Made by a program: the position numbers and the translations under genes. Source: Oscheius tipulae (taxonomy: Eukaryota; Nematoda; Chromadorea; Rhabditida; Rhabditidae). Taken from it: 64,000 bases of DNA. This document shows, one piece after another, positions 35,983 to 48,701 of this stretch. Location of the stretch: NCBI GenBank assembly GCA_037178975.1, contig JASJZH010000003.1, positions 3,038,001 through 3,102,000 of the forward strand, in the 5' to 3' direction. Position 1 is the first letter of the stretch. Each line of letters opens with the position of its first letter. The notes under the pieces are model-generated. The model was given only the letters and a program-made list of their open reading frames with translations, did no database searches and was not told the origin of the DNA.

Positions 35983-37374
35983 TCACACATACGTTGATCC
36001 ATGAAGCTCATCCAAAATTGCTCTAGCTGAAATCCTTTGGTTTTCGTTCTGTAAGCTTTTCCCTACCGTCTGATCCGGTCAGATGTATAATTGTTCGGAT
36101 AATTGAGTCCGTAACTAGTGTGAGGAAACGCAAATTGTCCCCTGTTATCATGTATAGGCCGTCACAATAGTTGCAGTATTGTTTCACTCCTCTATTGTGT
36201 ACTGAAATGGGTTAGTGTTCTGTAATGTTTCTTACTCACATGTATCGGTAATGTACGCAGTGGGTATGTCGATATCCTGATGAGAATGAAAGTAAAATGA
36301 CGAATGGTCAGCAAACATGTAAGGGTGTAGTCTTCAAGTTCTTCCCGTTTGTGCTACCTTTCGCTTACTTGTAAATGTTTTCCATAGATGTGGAATTTTT
36401 GATTGGGAGTGATAGTGGCATGATCCACGGTCGGAATGACCAATCGTTGACGAGCTGCGCAGAGGAGCGGATGAATGAGGCGACAAAACTATAACTTCGT
36501 GTTTCTTTCGATTTTGTCTTACCTATGAGCAACAGTTTCATCGAACCCTTCTCTTCCTGTGACCTGTATGAAATCTCCCATATGGTTATGCTCACGAAGC
36601 TCGGCAGCTGCTCCTGGGAAGAGCTGAAATTTGAGTTTCTCTGGTAACTAGTATAAGTACCTCTTCAAAGTTGTCTGGCATTGATTGTGTGGTGGGAAAG
36701 CCATCGAAATGCAGCAATCCATCGAGCACCAACACTCCAGCCACAGTACAGTTGGCTCTGACGAGTAGGGGGATCAAAACATCTTCAACAAACGCATGGC
36801 TCCCAGAAAATGACTAAATTCACGTCCTTTGGTTTTTTTTTCACCCATACCACATGCTTCATATCAGCAAATACGTATAATACTGTATTCTCTCTCTTGT
36901 ACAGTCTGTCCAGGCTCGAAATGGCGCGTGCTGTCTCTAACGTTGCTGCCACACCGCTGCCATTGTCGTCTACCCCAGGAACATCCTCCCGTGTGTCGTA
37001 GTTCGCCAAAACTATCACCAACCGATCGTCGGTTGTGCCGTAGTGGGGCCCAGCCTGTATGGATATCACGTTTGCTCCTATTTCGTCCTGTAAATTAGTC
37101 TTTCTTTCATTCTTGTCCAATCTTACTGTCTCCTCTGAACTAAAAGATTGTGTAAAGCTGCTAAGACCGGCTCCTTCCAACGCTGTTCTTATCCCGGATC
37201 GAGCTGCCAACTTTTCCGTTTCGTTGAACCTGTTGTTTTAGCTATGTGGGTTTACGAATCATCTTCATACCTTGGAAGTGCTAAAAATCTGCTGAGATCG
37301 TGCTCAAGTCTGTCCACATCAGCAATTTGTGAGGAGACGTAGCCGATGGCCAATAAAAACAAGTAGGATGCCAT
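35983..37374 (-). CDS. secreted M28-family peptidase-like protein
   Basis: About 330 residues over some nine exons. The first 16 residues (MASYLFLLAIGYVSSQ) form a signal peptide. The M28 core is visible: VIVLANYDTREDVPGVDD then NGSGVAATLETARAI, followed by TVLYVFADMKH and a VLVLDGLLHFD strand. The first metal-binding His of the usual GAHxD motif is replaced (ANYDT), while the bridging Asp (VDDNGSG) is kept. It may therefore be a pseudo-peptidase or use a different ligand. It is divergent from separase with 340 bp between starts. Confidence 0.7.
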
Positions 37375-37714
37375 GAATGAGAGATCAGAAAGAACGGAAG
37401 CTAGCGGCTATTTGGAACTTCAATAGGCCTCAAGTGTCGGAGTCAAATAAAGATAGAGGGGGGCCGGGCCGTCTCGGTCTGACATATTTGCGCTATGTTT
37501 ATTGTTCCAATCCGGTTCACACCTAATTTCGGAATGCTGTCCTGTTTTGCCTCTTCCATATTTTTTCTTGTTGCTTTGGTCCAGGATACCTTTCTGATAA
37601 CGAAGCTAACGAAAAACGCTGTGTAAATTCGCTCTAATCAACACGCGGCATTGTTTGTAATTTGAAGTTCTCTTTCTCTTCTTCTTTGTTACTGATGGCT
37701 AACTCGTTTTTCAG

Positions 37715-40700
37715 ATGTCTCCGTTGTTCAGAGGAGACGAGAAGACCGAAGAGCGAATAGAAAAAATCCTCCAAGTGATTCAAGAATTTACGGAATCCCT
37801 GGCTGGCGTACACAGCGAGGTATCTTTGATCTTGTGCAGTGCACAAACAGTCTAGGTATGCGACTTCTACGACACCGGAGAACCGAAAACGACTGGCACA
37901 GCCGGATATAAGACGAAAACGGAGCTCCGAGAAATCGAGGACAACAAGACGAAGGAGGCTGCAAGAATATTTAAGGTGGCCCTACAGGAAGCTAAATGGG
38001 GGGAGTTGATCCTGAAAGTTTACGTCAGTTTTCGTTTCGGTACTTCTGATCTTACTCTTTTTTTTTTAGAAATGCGTCGTTTGCTGGCTAGAAAAGATGG
38101 ATCCTACCTTTGCCGTCAAGAAATTGCCACCGAGCACTGTGGAGAGAGTAGCGCCAATACCCGCCAAACTTGCAGCCATCATGTTCCTCTGCGGCGACGT
38201 TCGTTCATTCGCCTCCTCTTCAACTAATCTCTTACTTTCAGTACTACAAGGCTTGTAACCTCCTCAAGTCTTGTCTCAAATTGACGCCAACAAATGGAGT
38301 CGCCCGTTCACTCTTGCTGCGCTGGTCCGTCTTCCTCGGAGAAACGGCCACACTGGAAAAACGCTACGAATACGAGGCCAAGATGGAAAAGCAATACAAG
38401 GAGACTGGCGCATACAAAGAGCGCCTAGTGCGGCTGGTGAAAACCTGCAAGGACTATGGCAACTTCTATCGCTCCAAAAATGTCGTAAGTACTATTTTTT
38501 TTAAACGAATTCTAGAGAAGCCCATTATTTCTCGTTTTCAAATCAGAATTCAGGAGAAGCCCATTGAAGATCTACTGGCCGAGAAGGCCGAGTACGAAGC
38601 TAAGAAGGAGGGCACTTTCGCGGCTGTCGAGCATGAGTCGCTATTGTACTACATTCTGTCGCACTTCAGCAAAGTATCCAACGTTTGCGAAGTACGTGAA
38701 CTGGCCAATTTTTTTTTATTGCAGCTCTTCAGAATACGATCGACTCGTTGTACTGTCTGCAACAGCGTTATTGCAAGTCCGACACTCTGCTGAAGAATCG
38801 CCTTCGAGGGATCTCACACGATAATCAGAGACTAAGCATTACCACTATAATGGATGATCACATCACTTGTCGTGCGTTCTTTCCCCTCTCACCTCTATTT
38901 TATGCTGTTTAAGTGGAGGCTTTTTCTGCATTCGCGGAATATAGCGATTCTCTTCGGGACCTGGCGGTCGAGAGCTACAATCTGGGATTCACACGAGAGG
39001 CCCAAGTCTACGCAGAAGCCGCTCTGAAAACAGCCATGAAGCTTGGCAGCTTCCCAAAGTAAGCTGGTTTCCTTTCTTCATAACATACCTTCAGAGCGAT
39101 CCAAATGGCTAACCTGTCAGCCCTGGCCTCGATGGAAGTCAACGCAGACTCTGCAACAATCTCATTGGATGTCCTGAAACAGCGGATCCACATATTATGT
39201 TCGACTGCAAGAGCAGAAAGAGTCATGAATTGTTTATCTCCTAGCCGAGTTGTACAAAGGTTGCAGGAATCTTTCGATGACCTCAGGCTCACAGAGTACG
39301 TTGCATTTTGCTCTAAAAGTCCATTTTTTTAAAGGAATATTCCACCAATGAGACGACTCCACGACTTCCGCAAGGAGTGCGAATGTGAGCTCTGTCAGTT
39401 CTACATCATCAACAAAGAATTCGCCATGGACTTCCACGTCTCCGTCATCATATTCCACGATTTCGCCGACCTGTTCATCGAGCAGATGAACGGTCGATAT
39501 GGTGAAATGCGTGACCATGTCAACGACGAACAATGCGAGCTCCTGGGAAAGAAATACAAAATGGTACACCTTTTGTAATAGTTCTTATGTATGTTTCTTC
39601 AGAAGCCGCCACTTTGGATGTGTGAAGTCTATAGTCTAGCTGCAGTTCGATGGATCCGTCTCTGCGAATCTCAGGGCCGAGAACACCTCCGCGACACAAA
39701 GAAGGCCGTATTGAGACGCCAGATTCTGGAACAAGTCATCAAAGTAAGGTTCTTTTATTGTTGCATCAAACTTTGTTCTTCCAGTTCAAACAATACGATC
39801 CCTATCGACAGCTCTATTACTTCCTGGCTTGTGAGCAGGCTAAACGACAGGATATCGTCGGCGATACCAGCGTCCTGCCCTACTTCTGGATGAAGCCGAA
39901 TGAGAACAACAGCGAGAAGTCCTCCGAAAATGAGACCACGAGCAGCACAGGACTGTCGCCAAAAGTTGAAGCCGCCGTGACCGAAGCTCTCAAGGAATAC
40001 AGCCACTACTCGCATCTGCTCTACCGGAATTGGCGCTTCCCACTGTGTACCTTCATCGCCCGGTTCGGCAAGAATCCATGGACGGCTGCCACAATGTGGG
40101 CCGAATCGACAGTGCTGTCAACAAGGTGTGTTTTATTATCTACTTTTCTCTAAAGTTTGACTTAGAGCCAGTGCACGCCAAGTCACGGGCAAACTGCAGC
40201 ATCTGGTCTTCCAGCGGACGTCCTCCTTCGAATCGCTGGTCAAGAGTCTTCCGCGTGATTTCACAGTCATCCAACTGGCTGTCGATGATGACGGAAATCT
40301 GTTCCTCATCAAGCTCTACTGTGAACGAGTTCCGATAATCATTCCAATTGCCCACAGCGCGAAGGTTCGATTATTTGGTGACTGATGAACTCATTTGCTT
40401 TCAGACCAAACGTGTGCACAAAAGTATGGTCAAAATCATCAAAGACAACGACGCGAGCATGCTCGTTTCGAAGGAGTCCACAACGCCCACACAATTCTGG
40501 GCCATGAGACGCGAAGTCGATGCCCGATTGAAGACACTCGTCCAGAACCTCCAGGCTTACATCTTCCGCAATTTCTCAGCCTTCCTTCTCCCAAGTCATT
40601 CACTGGCTCCGAGAGGAAAAGAGGTACGTGACATTGGTATTTCTCCTGACGAAGCAATTTATAGTGCGCAGCCGATTTGGTCAACAAAGTCTTCGCCGAT

Positions 40701-41822
40701 GGCTGCTCTTTCGATTTGAACATGGCCGAAGAACTTGTGAGCATTTGCCACCAGGTCGACTACGACACTTGGAAGAAAACCATTCTGGAGGTGGGAGTAT
40801 TCTGCCGTCTTCCTAACGAAAAAATCGCGATTCTCCAAAAGGAATATCCGACTCTCTCGAGGAAACTAAAGGGCAAGGGAGTCCTGAACAAGGAGCCAGT
40901 TTCTTACACATTCCTCGCTGTTTGCCCCGTTAGTCACCTCTATCTCTTGGCTATTCAAGTTCTTCTTCAGATCCTGTCAACATGCCCACTAGAGGCTCTC
41001 GAAGTGTTCGCAAACCATCCACACGTCGGCCGAATCGTTTCCATTCACTCCTTCTTCCGACAAGTTATCAAACATCGCAAACATCCACGAGAGGTCAACG
41101 TTGGCAACTCTTTCTACGTACTCGACCCTGATAACAATCTCGTCGCCACACAGAAAAGAATGAAGGAATTCCTACAAAAGGTAGGATGCCTATCTAGCTA
41201 ACAACAGGCCTCTTGTATTCAGTTTGAAATTGAAGGAATCGTTGGAGCGTCGCCGACCTCAGCCGAGCTCAAGAACATTCTGGAAAAACGCGACATCTTA
41301 TTGTAACTTCTTCCCAGTGAGCATAATATCATCCGTTTTCAGCTTTATGGGACACGGGAGCGGCTCCAAATACATGTCGAAGAAGATTATCAAGGAGACC
41401 AAATGCAATGCTGTCTCGGTCCTTATGGGCTGCAGCAGGTTTGAGCAAAACTCTTTCTTGTAAAACACTCTTTCAGTGTTGCTCTCGACTACGATGGTCC
41501 GGGTCTCGACGGAAAAAGCGTCGTCTACGATTATACGGTTGGCCAGTGCCCGGCCGTAGTCGGATGTCTTTGGATCGTGACTGACGGCGAAATAGACAGA
41601 TACTTTATGTCCATGGTAAGCATTTCACTCTTTAACTTGTCATTATCAACATAGGTCGAATTCTGCTTCAAATCGGACAAAAACACGACGATAAATGATG
41701 GACAACGGCGACTTCGAAGCCTGCTGGAGGCCATGCGCAAGGCCAAATCTCTGTCCAAACTTCCATATCTCACTGGCGCGGCCGTCGTCAACTACGGTCT
41801 TTCGGTTACAGCTTGTGAATAA
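37715..41822 (+). CDS. sep-1: separase (cohesin-cleaving cysteine protease)
   Basis: Cleaves the kleisin subunit of cohesin at anaphase. The ATG follows tttttcag directly. Roughly 1,130 residues over about 15 exons. The N-terminal half is a helical TPR-like array (MSPLFRGDEKTEERIEKILQ; ACNLLKSCLKLTPTNGVARS; LGFTREAQVYAEAALKTAMK). The C-terminal protease domain has the catalytic His in LLFMGHGSGSKYM and Cys in VSVLMGCSSVALDYDG. The family block VYDYTVGQCPAVVGCLW plus VTDGEID follows. An additional separase block upstream is LNMAEELVSICHQVDYDTWK. It is short for a separase but close to nematode SEP-1 in size. Both catalytic residues are present. Confidence 0.92.
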
Positions 41823-42332
41823 TTATATATGCTTTACACTTCTCGGGTTTGCATTCCAGATCTCTTATCTCAATTGTGATTTTATAAATTTTACCAACTT
41901 CTCCCGTTCGACACTTAGAATAACAGGGGTAGAGGACAGGCGGGATTTTTCCCCCGTTTGCGAAGTCGGTAATACGGTTTTTTTGTCTTTCAACAAATTT
42001 TCGCAGTGTGGGAATAAATATAAGTCTCCACTAGCCTGTATTGTCCCTATATTTACATTCATTTTCTTTAGACTTCCCTTCAGAACGTTGGACTTTTTCC
42101 TTCATAATTATTGTTCTCACTCTATAGTTACGAAAATTTGTTGAAAATCAAAAAACCGCATTGCCGACTTCGAAAATGGCGAATAACCTCAAAAAACCAA
42201 AAATTTGGAGCTTTCTGCTAGAATGAAAGCGCGGCCCAGAAACAAAAACCCGAGAATATGCGGCGCTGCGTCAACAAGCGTGGTAGAAGACACGTTAATT
42301 TTATCCGTCAGAATGGAAAAGATAGAAAGTAG
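41823..42332. other. convergent spacer with a foldback element
   Basis: Lies between separase (plus) and ZNF830 (minus). It contains the inverted-repeat element at about 41955-42180 and no other feature that I can support. Confidence 0.5.
41955..42180. mobile_element. foldback element between separase and ZNF830
   Basis: CGAAGTCGGTAATACGG plus a T-run and CAACAAATTTTCG (41961-42003) are repeated inverted at 42131-42172 with few mismatches, about 43-bp arms. No coding sequence. A short non-autonomous DNA element. Confidence 0.7.
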
Positions 42333-43217
42333 TCAAATAATTTGATGAGATCTCCAGTCGTTCAGATCAATGTCGTCCATATCCTCGTTGTCGCTCTCTT
42401 CTTCCTTCCTCCGATTCAGTTTCTAAGATTTTGGACTTCAGGAAAGAAGAATTGAATACCTGGCTGAGGAGCTGTTCTTTCCTTATTTCCAACTCGTTCA
42501 AACGTTTCAACTCGGCCAATTGCTCGTCAATATTGAGAAGATCCCGCTGTCTGGCCTCTCTTTCAGCTTCCTCTTCCAGTTTCAGCTGTTCTTCCGTCTG
42601 TTCGACATTTACCTCGCTCATGAACTTGTCAAACTCCTTGTCTATTTGAACACGATGGTCGACTGCTTCTCTGACCTAAATAAACTGATTCTCCCGAATC
42701 TAAAAGAACATACCATGCTATCCTTTTTCTTGTCGTCGAAAAAGCCGAGAGGAACACCTTCGATGATATTGGACGACTGAATCCTGTTCAGCTTTTCCAT
42801 TTCCTGCATACGGTCTTTCTGCCACGGGGTTTGAACTCTGAAAATGGATTTTTCTTTGAACAAAACAAGAAAACTGACTCCAGAGGAGCTTCAGACCCGT
42901 CGGAAAAGAAGTCAGCGGGAATCCCATTCTTCGACGTGGTTGCCTCGACTTCTCCCTTGGTCTTTTTCGAAGCTGGAGCTCCATCTGACGGAGCAGCGAC
43001 ACGTTTTGGCGGAGCTGTCAGCTGTTTCTTCTTGGCCTCGACCGCGTCCTTGTGCTTCCTTCCGTTCTGATGGGCCAGCCAGGCTGTTTGTTTCACCTAA
43101 ACTTAGTAATTTTCCACGCAGGATGGTAAAAAGAACCTGTGTGTTGCAAATGAGACAATGGACCTGACCATTAGCCGCTAATTTGGCAATTGCTGGGTTC
43201 AGCTTCAGATCAGCCAT
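42333..43217 (-). CDS. ZNF830: ZNF830 (CCDC16) homolog, spliceosome-linked zinc finger protein
   Basis: About 245 residues. The N-terminus MADLKLNPAIAKLAANGQ leads into a U1C/matrin-type C2H2 finger: CLICNTQVKQTAWLAHQNGR with the second His in KH. A Lys/Ala-rich linker follows, then GIPADFFSDG, TPWQKDRMQEMEKLNRIQSS, IIEGVPLGFFDDKKKDS and a Glu-rich coiled coil (EEQLKLEEEAEREARQRDLL). The LPxGFFDD motif and this order are typical of ZNF830, which associates with the XAB2/splicing complex. The end is DIDLNDWRSHQII. Exon joins are canonical. Confidence 0.88.
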
Positions 43218-43637
43218 TCTGAATCTGATCTCTAGACTAGTCATATCAACTTTAGCATTAAAATATGGAATAAACCAGCATTGTATGGACCAGCGAATGT
43301 TTTTAAACAATTCATTTTCAATTTGCTAAAAATGGACATGACAAAATGGAGATCGCTAAGTTGTGAGAATTAGAAATCAAACTAGAGTGAGGATTCTTTC
43401 TTACCATTCGGGTTCAGTTAGGAAATAGAGAAATTACACTAGGAGAACCGTAAAAGCGATATCTTTTGACCAGACATAATTGTTTTACAGTAAACGGAAC
43501 AGAAGAGAAAGATGCGAAAATGATGAGATACCGGGAGAATACGAGTCTGAAATGTACTACACACGGTGAAGCACCAAATTGGGGAAGAGATATGCAGAAA
43601 ATGAGACACCCTCGGTGCCACCAGTATGGAATCGGGT
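43218..43637. other. spacer between two minus-strand genes
   Basis: About 420 bp between the 3' end of the NADAR gene and the start of ZNF830. No additional gene was recognised. Short frames here are not conserved-looking. Confidence 0.5.
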
Positions 43638-46600
43638 TCAATCTTCGTCGCTGGAGAGAATCTCGCCTTCTGACAGCTCCTCGTCGGGGGGACGTGGTGC
43701 CTAAAATAGCGATTTTGGAAGAATGGAAGAGTCACAAACCTTAGGGACCTTTGGCGGAGGAGGAGGCGGAGTAGGCTCTTTTCTCTTCTTCGGCGGTGTC
43801 CGATCAATTTCCCGCTCTCTATCTCGTTCGTTGCGATCTCGTCGATACGGTGATCTCCTTCTGTGACTGTCGTCTCTTCGGCTGAATCTTTCTGCAGGCG
43901 AGCGTGCACGACGTGGAATCTATTTGAGTACCATTTTTTATACAAACGGCTCTCACCTTGAAATCAGATTCATAGACTCTCTTTGGCGGAGTACGCTCCC
44001 TTCGTCTTTCGGGAACTTCTCGATCTCTGCCAGCTGGAGCTCGTCCTTCGGCTCGATTTCTCGTGTCTTCCAGAGTCCTTCTCAAGGTTTGTAACCTTGT
44101 CACTTCGTGAGAGAACATTCCCATGTGGGCGTGCTGGGCCTCAATACGCGTTAGACTTTTCTTCAGCTTCAGAGCCATGTGCATGAATGCAGCTCGGAGA
44201 TCATCCGTGTCATAGAGGTACAGATCGTTTTCTCGTATCTGAACAATTCGTTGTTCGACGACTAAAAAAGCCCAACCTTGAGCTTCTTCTCCTCAATCAG
44301 GTGTATAATCTCCATGATTCTCTCCTGGTCCACGGTCACTAATCTAGGTGGACGTTTCTTGTACGAGGCCATAGTCAGAAGATTCAGCTCCGGCTTGTCT
44401 TTGGCGAGAACGAACAATGGATCTCAAAAAAAGTGGGTGAGGAATATCGGGAGAATACTCACTGATGAAGAGACTCGTGTAGTTATAACTGTCGAGAACA
44501 TCAAAGTTTTCCGAAGCCATCATGTTCTCTGCTGGAGAATCTGTTCCCAAAATACTTTCGATGCCTGCAATACCCAAGCTTCATGAGAAACTCTTTATTC
44601 CTACTAATTGGAAGGACTGGTAACGAGTCGGGAAAAACTCCTCTCAAGGTGAACTCTCGTCTGAGCTGCATCAAAATGACACCGAGTCTATTCCCTCCGA
44701 GATATGGCGGTCTGAAGGCAAGGGGAAGAAGGCAAAGCTCGAGCAGTTTGTCCGTTCCGAGATCACAGGTCTGACACCAGACTCGTAGATCCTGTTCACG
44801 CATCCCAATGCACAGCTCAGACTCAATGGAACTGAAGCGAGCGCAGTAGACAAGGAGAGCGTCTCCGGTGTCAATTAAAGCTCGGAGAATGGCTGGATGC
44901 TGCTCGAGCATAATCTTCATGCCGTCATAGATTGCCTTAATTCGTACTAAATGAGTATACAAAAGAACTGTTACCTTTTGTCTCCTCTCCATCCACCAGC
45001 TCTGCTCACGGTCCATCACTCTTCCTCTGTACTCGATCGTCTCGTGAAGACGTTCCCAAACATCAACAGATGATAACCCGGGCTCGAGCAAATATTCACG
45101 GTCTTCCCGGTTGAAGTTGAAAAAACTGTACAATTGGAATAATGCAAGAACAAGGAAATGCTCACTTGATGGCCTGGATTGCGACGAAATGAGCAGGACT
45201 CCGCAGAGGCTGGTCGTCAATCATTATCTGGGCTGGATACAACGGATGGAAGACGGATTCAGCAGTGAAGCATATCATATGCTGCGAAATGGTCGACAAA
45301 CTCGTTGTTATGGGAGAGATCTAACACTTTTCAATAGAATGACCTTATGAATCTGTACCAGCGGAATCCGATCATTCGACTTCTGTGCGAATCTTTCTCG
45401 CAACTCCATGAGCAATAGACCTGTTTTGTTGCCCTTTATATGGGCTACTGTCTTGCTTATTTTGTCTTCCTGAAAGTGGCTATTTGGTAGAATATCATCA
45501 AAGACTCACTTTGTCTATCATCCAATTCACGATCGTCGCTGGAGAGACGTAGTTTTTTGTGAGAAGATGTTGTAGCTCGTATTCCGAACTACTGCAACAC
45601 CACATTGGATCTCCGTCTGAAATTGGACTACTCAACGAAATCTAAGCAAAGAAACTGACGAGAACAGTCGATGATGATGGCGTTCCCTGTACTGAGAAGT
45701 AGTTGGGCCAGGTAATCGTGTTGGTTGAACTGAAAGACGCATTTTCTACCGAAGAACATATTAAACTATACCTTTTTGCGCATGGCCGATTGTCTCCAGC
45801 GGTCTATTTTAAATACTTTGCTCTCGACGTCTTCCATGTCGATCTTTAAAGGTTTCGATCAGAAACAATGGAAAAAAAAACATACCCCGGCCTTTTCGAT
45901 AATTTTATATGCGACCTTTCCGACGTCTAAGGGACTGACACAGGTTTGGATTTTCTCAACAGCTGTGTCGTCGAGTTTGAACGCGTAAAGAAGCTAAAAT
46001 ATAGGAATAACACAAAATCCGACTGAAGAAACAACCTTTTCATAAACGTAGTGTTCTACAGACCTATAGGTGTCGTTTTTGATCGTGATTGGAAGAGCAA
46101 AATAGTTGCTCAGGGGACGAAATATGCCCTGAAGTGAAACTAAACACGCTTACAAAGTTTCTTTACCTGAAGAGAGATGATAAGATCGCTGATTTTGATT
46201 TTCACGGGATTGTCGTCATCGTCCAGGGAAAGACCGTCGACTTCTTCAGGCTCTTTAGCCAGCAACGAGCGTCTTCGCTGCTCCTTCAGGTCTCTTCGAA
46301 CCCACATGAGGTAAAACCTATAACAAGCTTTTTGTTTGGCAAAAAATGATAAACTGACCCCAATTTGTTTTCTCCAAGAGCATGATGACGAAGATGTTCA
46401 TTTCGATACCAGTACATGATCGTATTCGAATCGACCTTCTCTCTTTTCATCCATTCCATGAAACGTGACTCGTCCATTCCTTCAAGTTTGTTATTGATTT
46501 ATAAAAAAAAAAGGGACGAACCTATTCCGAGTTCCTTGTCATTGGGATCGCAGACTATTAGAAGGGCGTCACGGGTATCAAGCAGCGTCTTCTCAAAAGC

Positions 46601-47043
46601 TAAAACGATACATGCATATTGAGAGACGAAAGTCCGACCTTTATCTTGCTTGACTCGGAGATTCAGTCCCATCATGGTGTACGAGGCTCTACTGTCTTGC
46701 AAATATTTGGCCAAAGTGTCCATATCGTAGCCATGAGGCATGTTCTCTTGGAGCAATTCATGTGCCTACAAAACTGCTGTTAAAACGAGGAAAAGAGCTT
46801 ACTTTTGCAGGAACTTCGCTAGACGAGACGCACAAAAGATCCAAGATGATGTGATCTGGCACACCGAGCTGACTCAAGATCATCGAATGGGTGTAGTGAA
46901 CTGTAGATGGATATCTGAATTTTCATATATTTGCGAAAAACTGAACAAAAATACCTTTTACCGTCATCTTTGATGGCGTAGCTGAAGCCGCAGTGAAGCA
47001 CATCCGATTCATTCCCGACAAGCACGATTTTCCCTTCATCCAT
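43638..47043 (-). CDS. triple NADAR-domain protein with Arg-rich tail
   Basis: Roughly 900 residues from about 15 exons. Three NADAR (YbiA-like N-glycosidase) modules can be traced. Module 1: CGFSYAIKDDG, STVHYTHSMIL, LLDTRDALLIVCDPNDKELG plus IGMDESRF. Module 2: FRPLSNYFALPITIKNDTYR, SVEHYVYEK, LLLSTGNAIIIDCSRYGDP. Module 3: FHPLYPAQIMIDDQPLRSPA plus HFVAIQA, LIDTGDALLVYCARFSS, IGMREQDL. Each is followed by a conserved GxNxLGxxLMxLR end. Only module 2 keeps the Glu of the SxEHY motif; it is Val in module 1 and Ala in module 3. A coiled-coil region (LKLKKSLTRIEAQHAHMGMF) and an Arg/Ser/Pro-rich tail (PERRRERTPPKRVYE; PTPPPPPPKVPKAP) end in DEELSEGEILSSDED, suggesting nuclear location. Start chosen after acceptor catatttccag. 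Confidence 0.75.
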
Positions 47044-47334
47044 ACTGGGGCCCAAGTCTGGAAATATGAGATTTTTGAGATCCTGGTATATATAAATTTG
47101 TAAATAGAGAGACATAGAGAGACACTTTGAAGAAATGAAAGAACGAGACATCAGAACCTGAAACTCATTGGAAAAAAGAAGAGCAGAAAAGGAAGAATTG
47201 GCCTGTTTTGTGTGGAAACAATACACATACCTTGTTGCGAGATCCGAACAGAGAACAAAAACTTGTGAAAAAGGCAGATGAATCGTCACGAAGAAGAAAA
47301 TGAGCTAGTCGTGAAGAGAAAAACCTCTATTAAT

Positions 47335-47464
47335 TCAAAGTTGGCCGATTAATGCCGCCGTTCGAGCACCGTAGACCAGGTCTCGAACGGAGCCTGAGTA
47401 TCCAACGCATCCTGTGCTGAATTTGGCTGCGTAGCTTTGGAGCAAATTCTCCACCGGTCTTTTC
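47335..47464 (-). CDS. probable last exon of an unidentified small gene
   Basis: From an acceptor (atttttag) a frame reads RPVENLLQSYAAKFSTGCVG then YSGSVRDLVYGARTAALIGQ and L, then stops. The frame also stays open a little further upstream. Composition and the Gly-rich hydrophobic stretch look real, but I could not find a convincing first exon, so this is partial. It lies between the NADAR gene and RPS3. Family not recognised. Confidence 0.4.
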
Positions 47465-47786
47465 CTAAAAATTTCATCGAGTTTTCCACTTCCTTCGACT
47501 GATTTTGTTGGTTATTGTCACGTCTTTCTACTGATTTTATTGCCAGAAAAAAACCTTATTCAGTTGAAACCCCACGACACTATTTACCCGCAGAATCCTC
47601 GTACGTATCTGTCTTCTAACCAAACTTTACTCTCGAAGGTGTTGAGAATGTAGACAAGTTTCAGTGTTTTGTAGTTGTTACGACTGTCCAATACGAATTA
47701 CGGTGAAGCTTTACGTCAAACTTCCCCTTTTCTTTCCTTGAAATCTGGTGCCTTACTGATTTCCTATTGCAGAGTCTTGGGCCAAC
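47465..47786. other. upstream region of RPS3
   Basis: AT-rich with a pyrimidine run before ttgcag (47768-47773), which probably serves as the trans-splice acceptor 13-14 bp before the RPS3 start codon. Confidence 0.5.
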
Positions 47787-48701
47787 ATGGCTGCTGCCAC
47801 TCAGATTACCAAGAAGAAGAAGGCCGTCCTCGATGGAGTTTTCAAGGCCGAACTTAACAATTTCCTTATGAAGGAACTGGCCGAGGATGGATACTCTGGC
47901 GTTGAGGTATTTTTTCACATCTCCCACTTGTATCAGCTTAATTTTCCAGGTTCGCCGCACACCCACTCGCGCCGAAGTCATTATTATGGCTACCCGTACC
48001 CAGTCCGTTCTCGGAGAACGTGGACGTCGTATCAAGGAGCTCACCTCTGTTGTCCAAAAGCGATTTGGTATGGAGGAAGGAACAGTCGAGGTACCCTTTA
48101 TCGATTTCACAATATAGTTGGATCGATTCATGCCTTGAATTGTTGTTTACTACAATTTTCAGCTCTACGCCGAGAAAGTCTCCAACCGTGGACTGTGCGC
48201 CGTTGCCCAGTGCGAGTCTCTCCGCTACAAGCTTGTTGGAGGTCTCGCTGTTCGTCGTGCTTGCTATGGAGTTCTCCGTTTCATCATGGAATCTGAGGCC
48301 AAGGGTTGTGAAGTCATCGTTTCTGGAAAGCTCCGCGGGCAACGTGCCAAGGCCATGAAGTTCGTTGATGGCCTCATGATCCACTCCGGAAATCCCGTCA
48401 ATGATTACATCCAACAGGCTGTTCGTCACGTCCAGCTCCGTCAAGGTTTGTACATACGTAGTCATTTTTTTAACAGAATTTTGCAGGAGTTATCGGTATC
48501 AAGGTCAAGATCATGCTCCCTCACGATCCCCGTGGACAGATGGGACCCAAGAATGCTCTTCCCGACCAGGTTATTATCCTCGATCCCGCTCCGGAGGTCA
48601 ATCCCGCCGAGCCCCACTCAGAGCACGTACAGGAGAAGAAAGAACTCGTTCCTCCCCCAGTCAACATGCCTCCCCAGGTTGCTCCCCAGCCTGCCTTTTA
48701 A
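47787..48701 (+). CDS. rps-3: 40S ribosomal protein S3
   Basis: uS3 of the small ribosomal subunit, at the mRNA entry channel; it also has repair-associated activities in animals. About 247 residues over four exons with canonical introns. Family sequence is clear: [59 protein letters not shown] (KH domain), [80 protein letters not shown]. The tail is Pro-rich (VPPPVNM-like) and ends QPAF. Length and order match the family. Confidence 0.97.
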
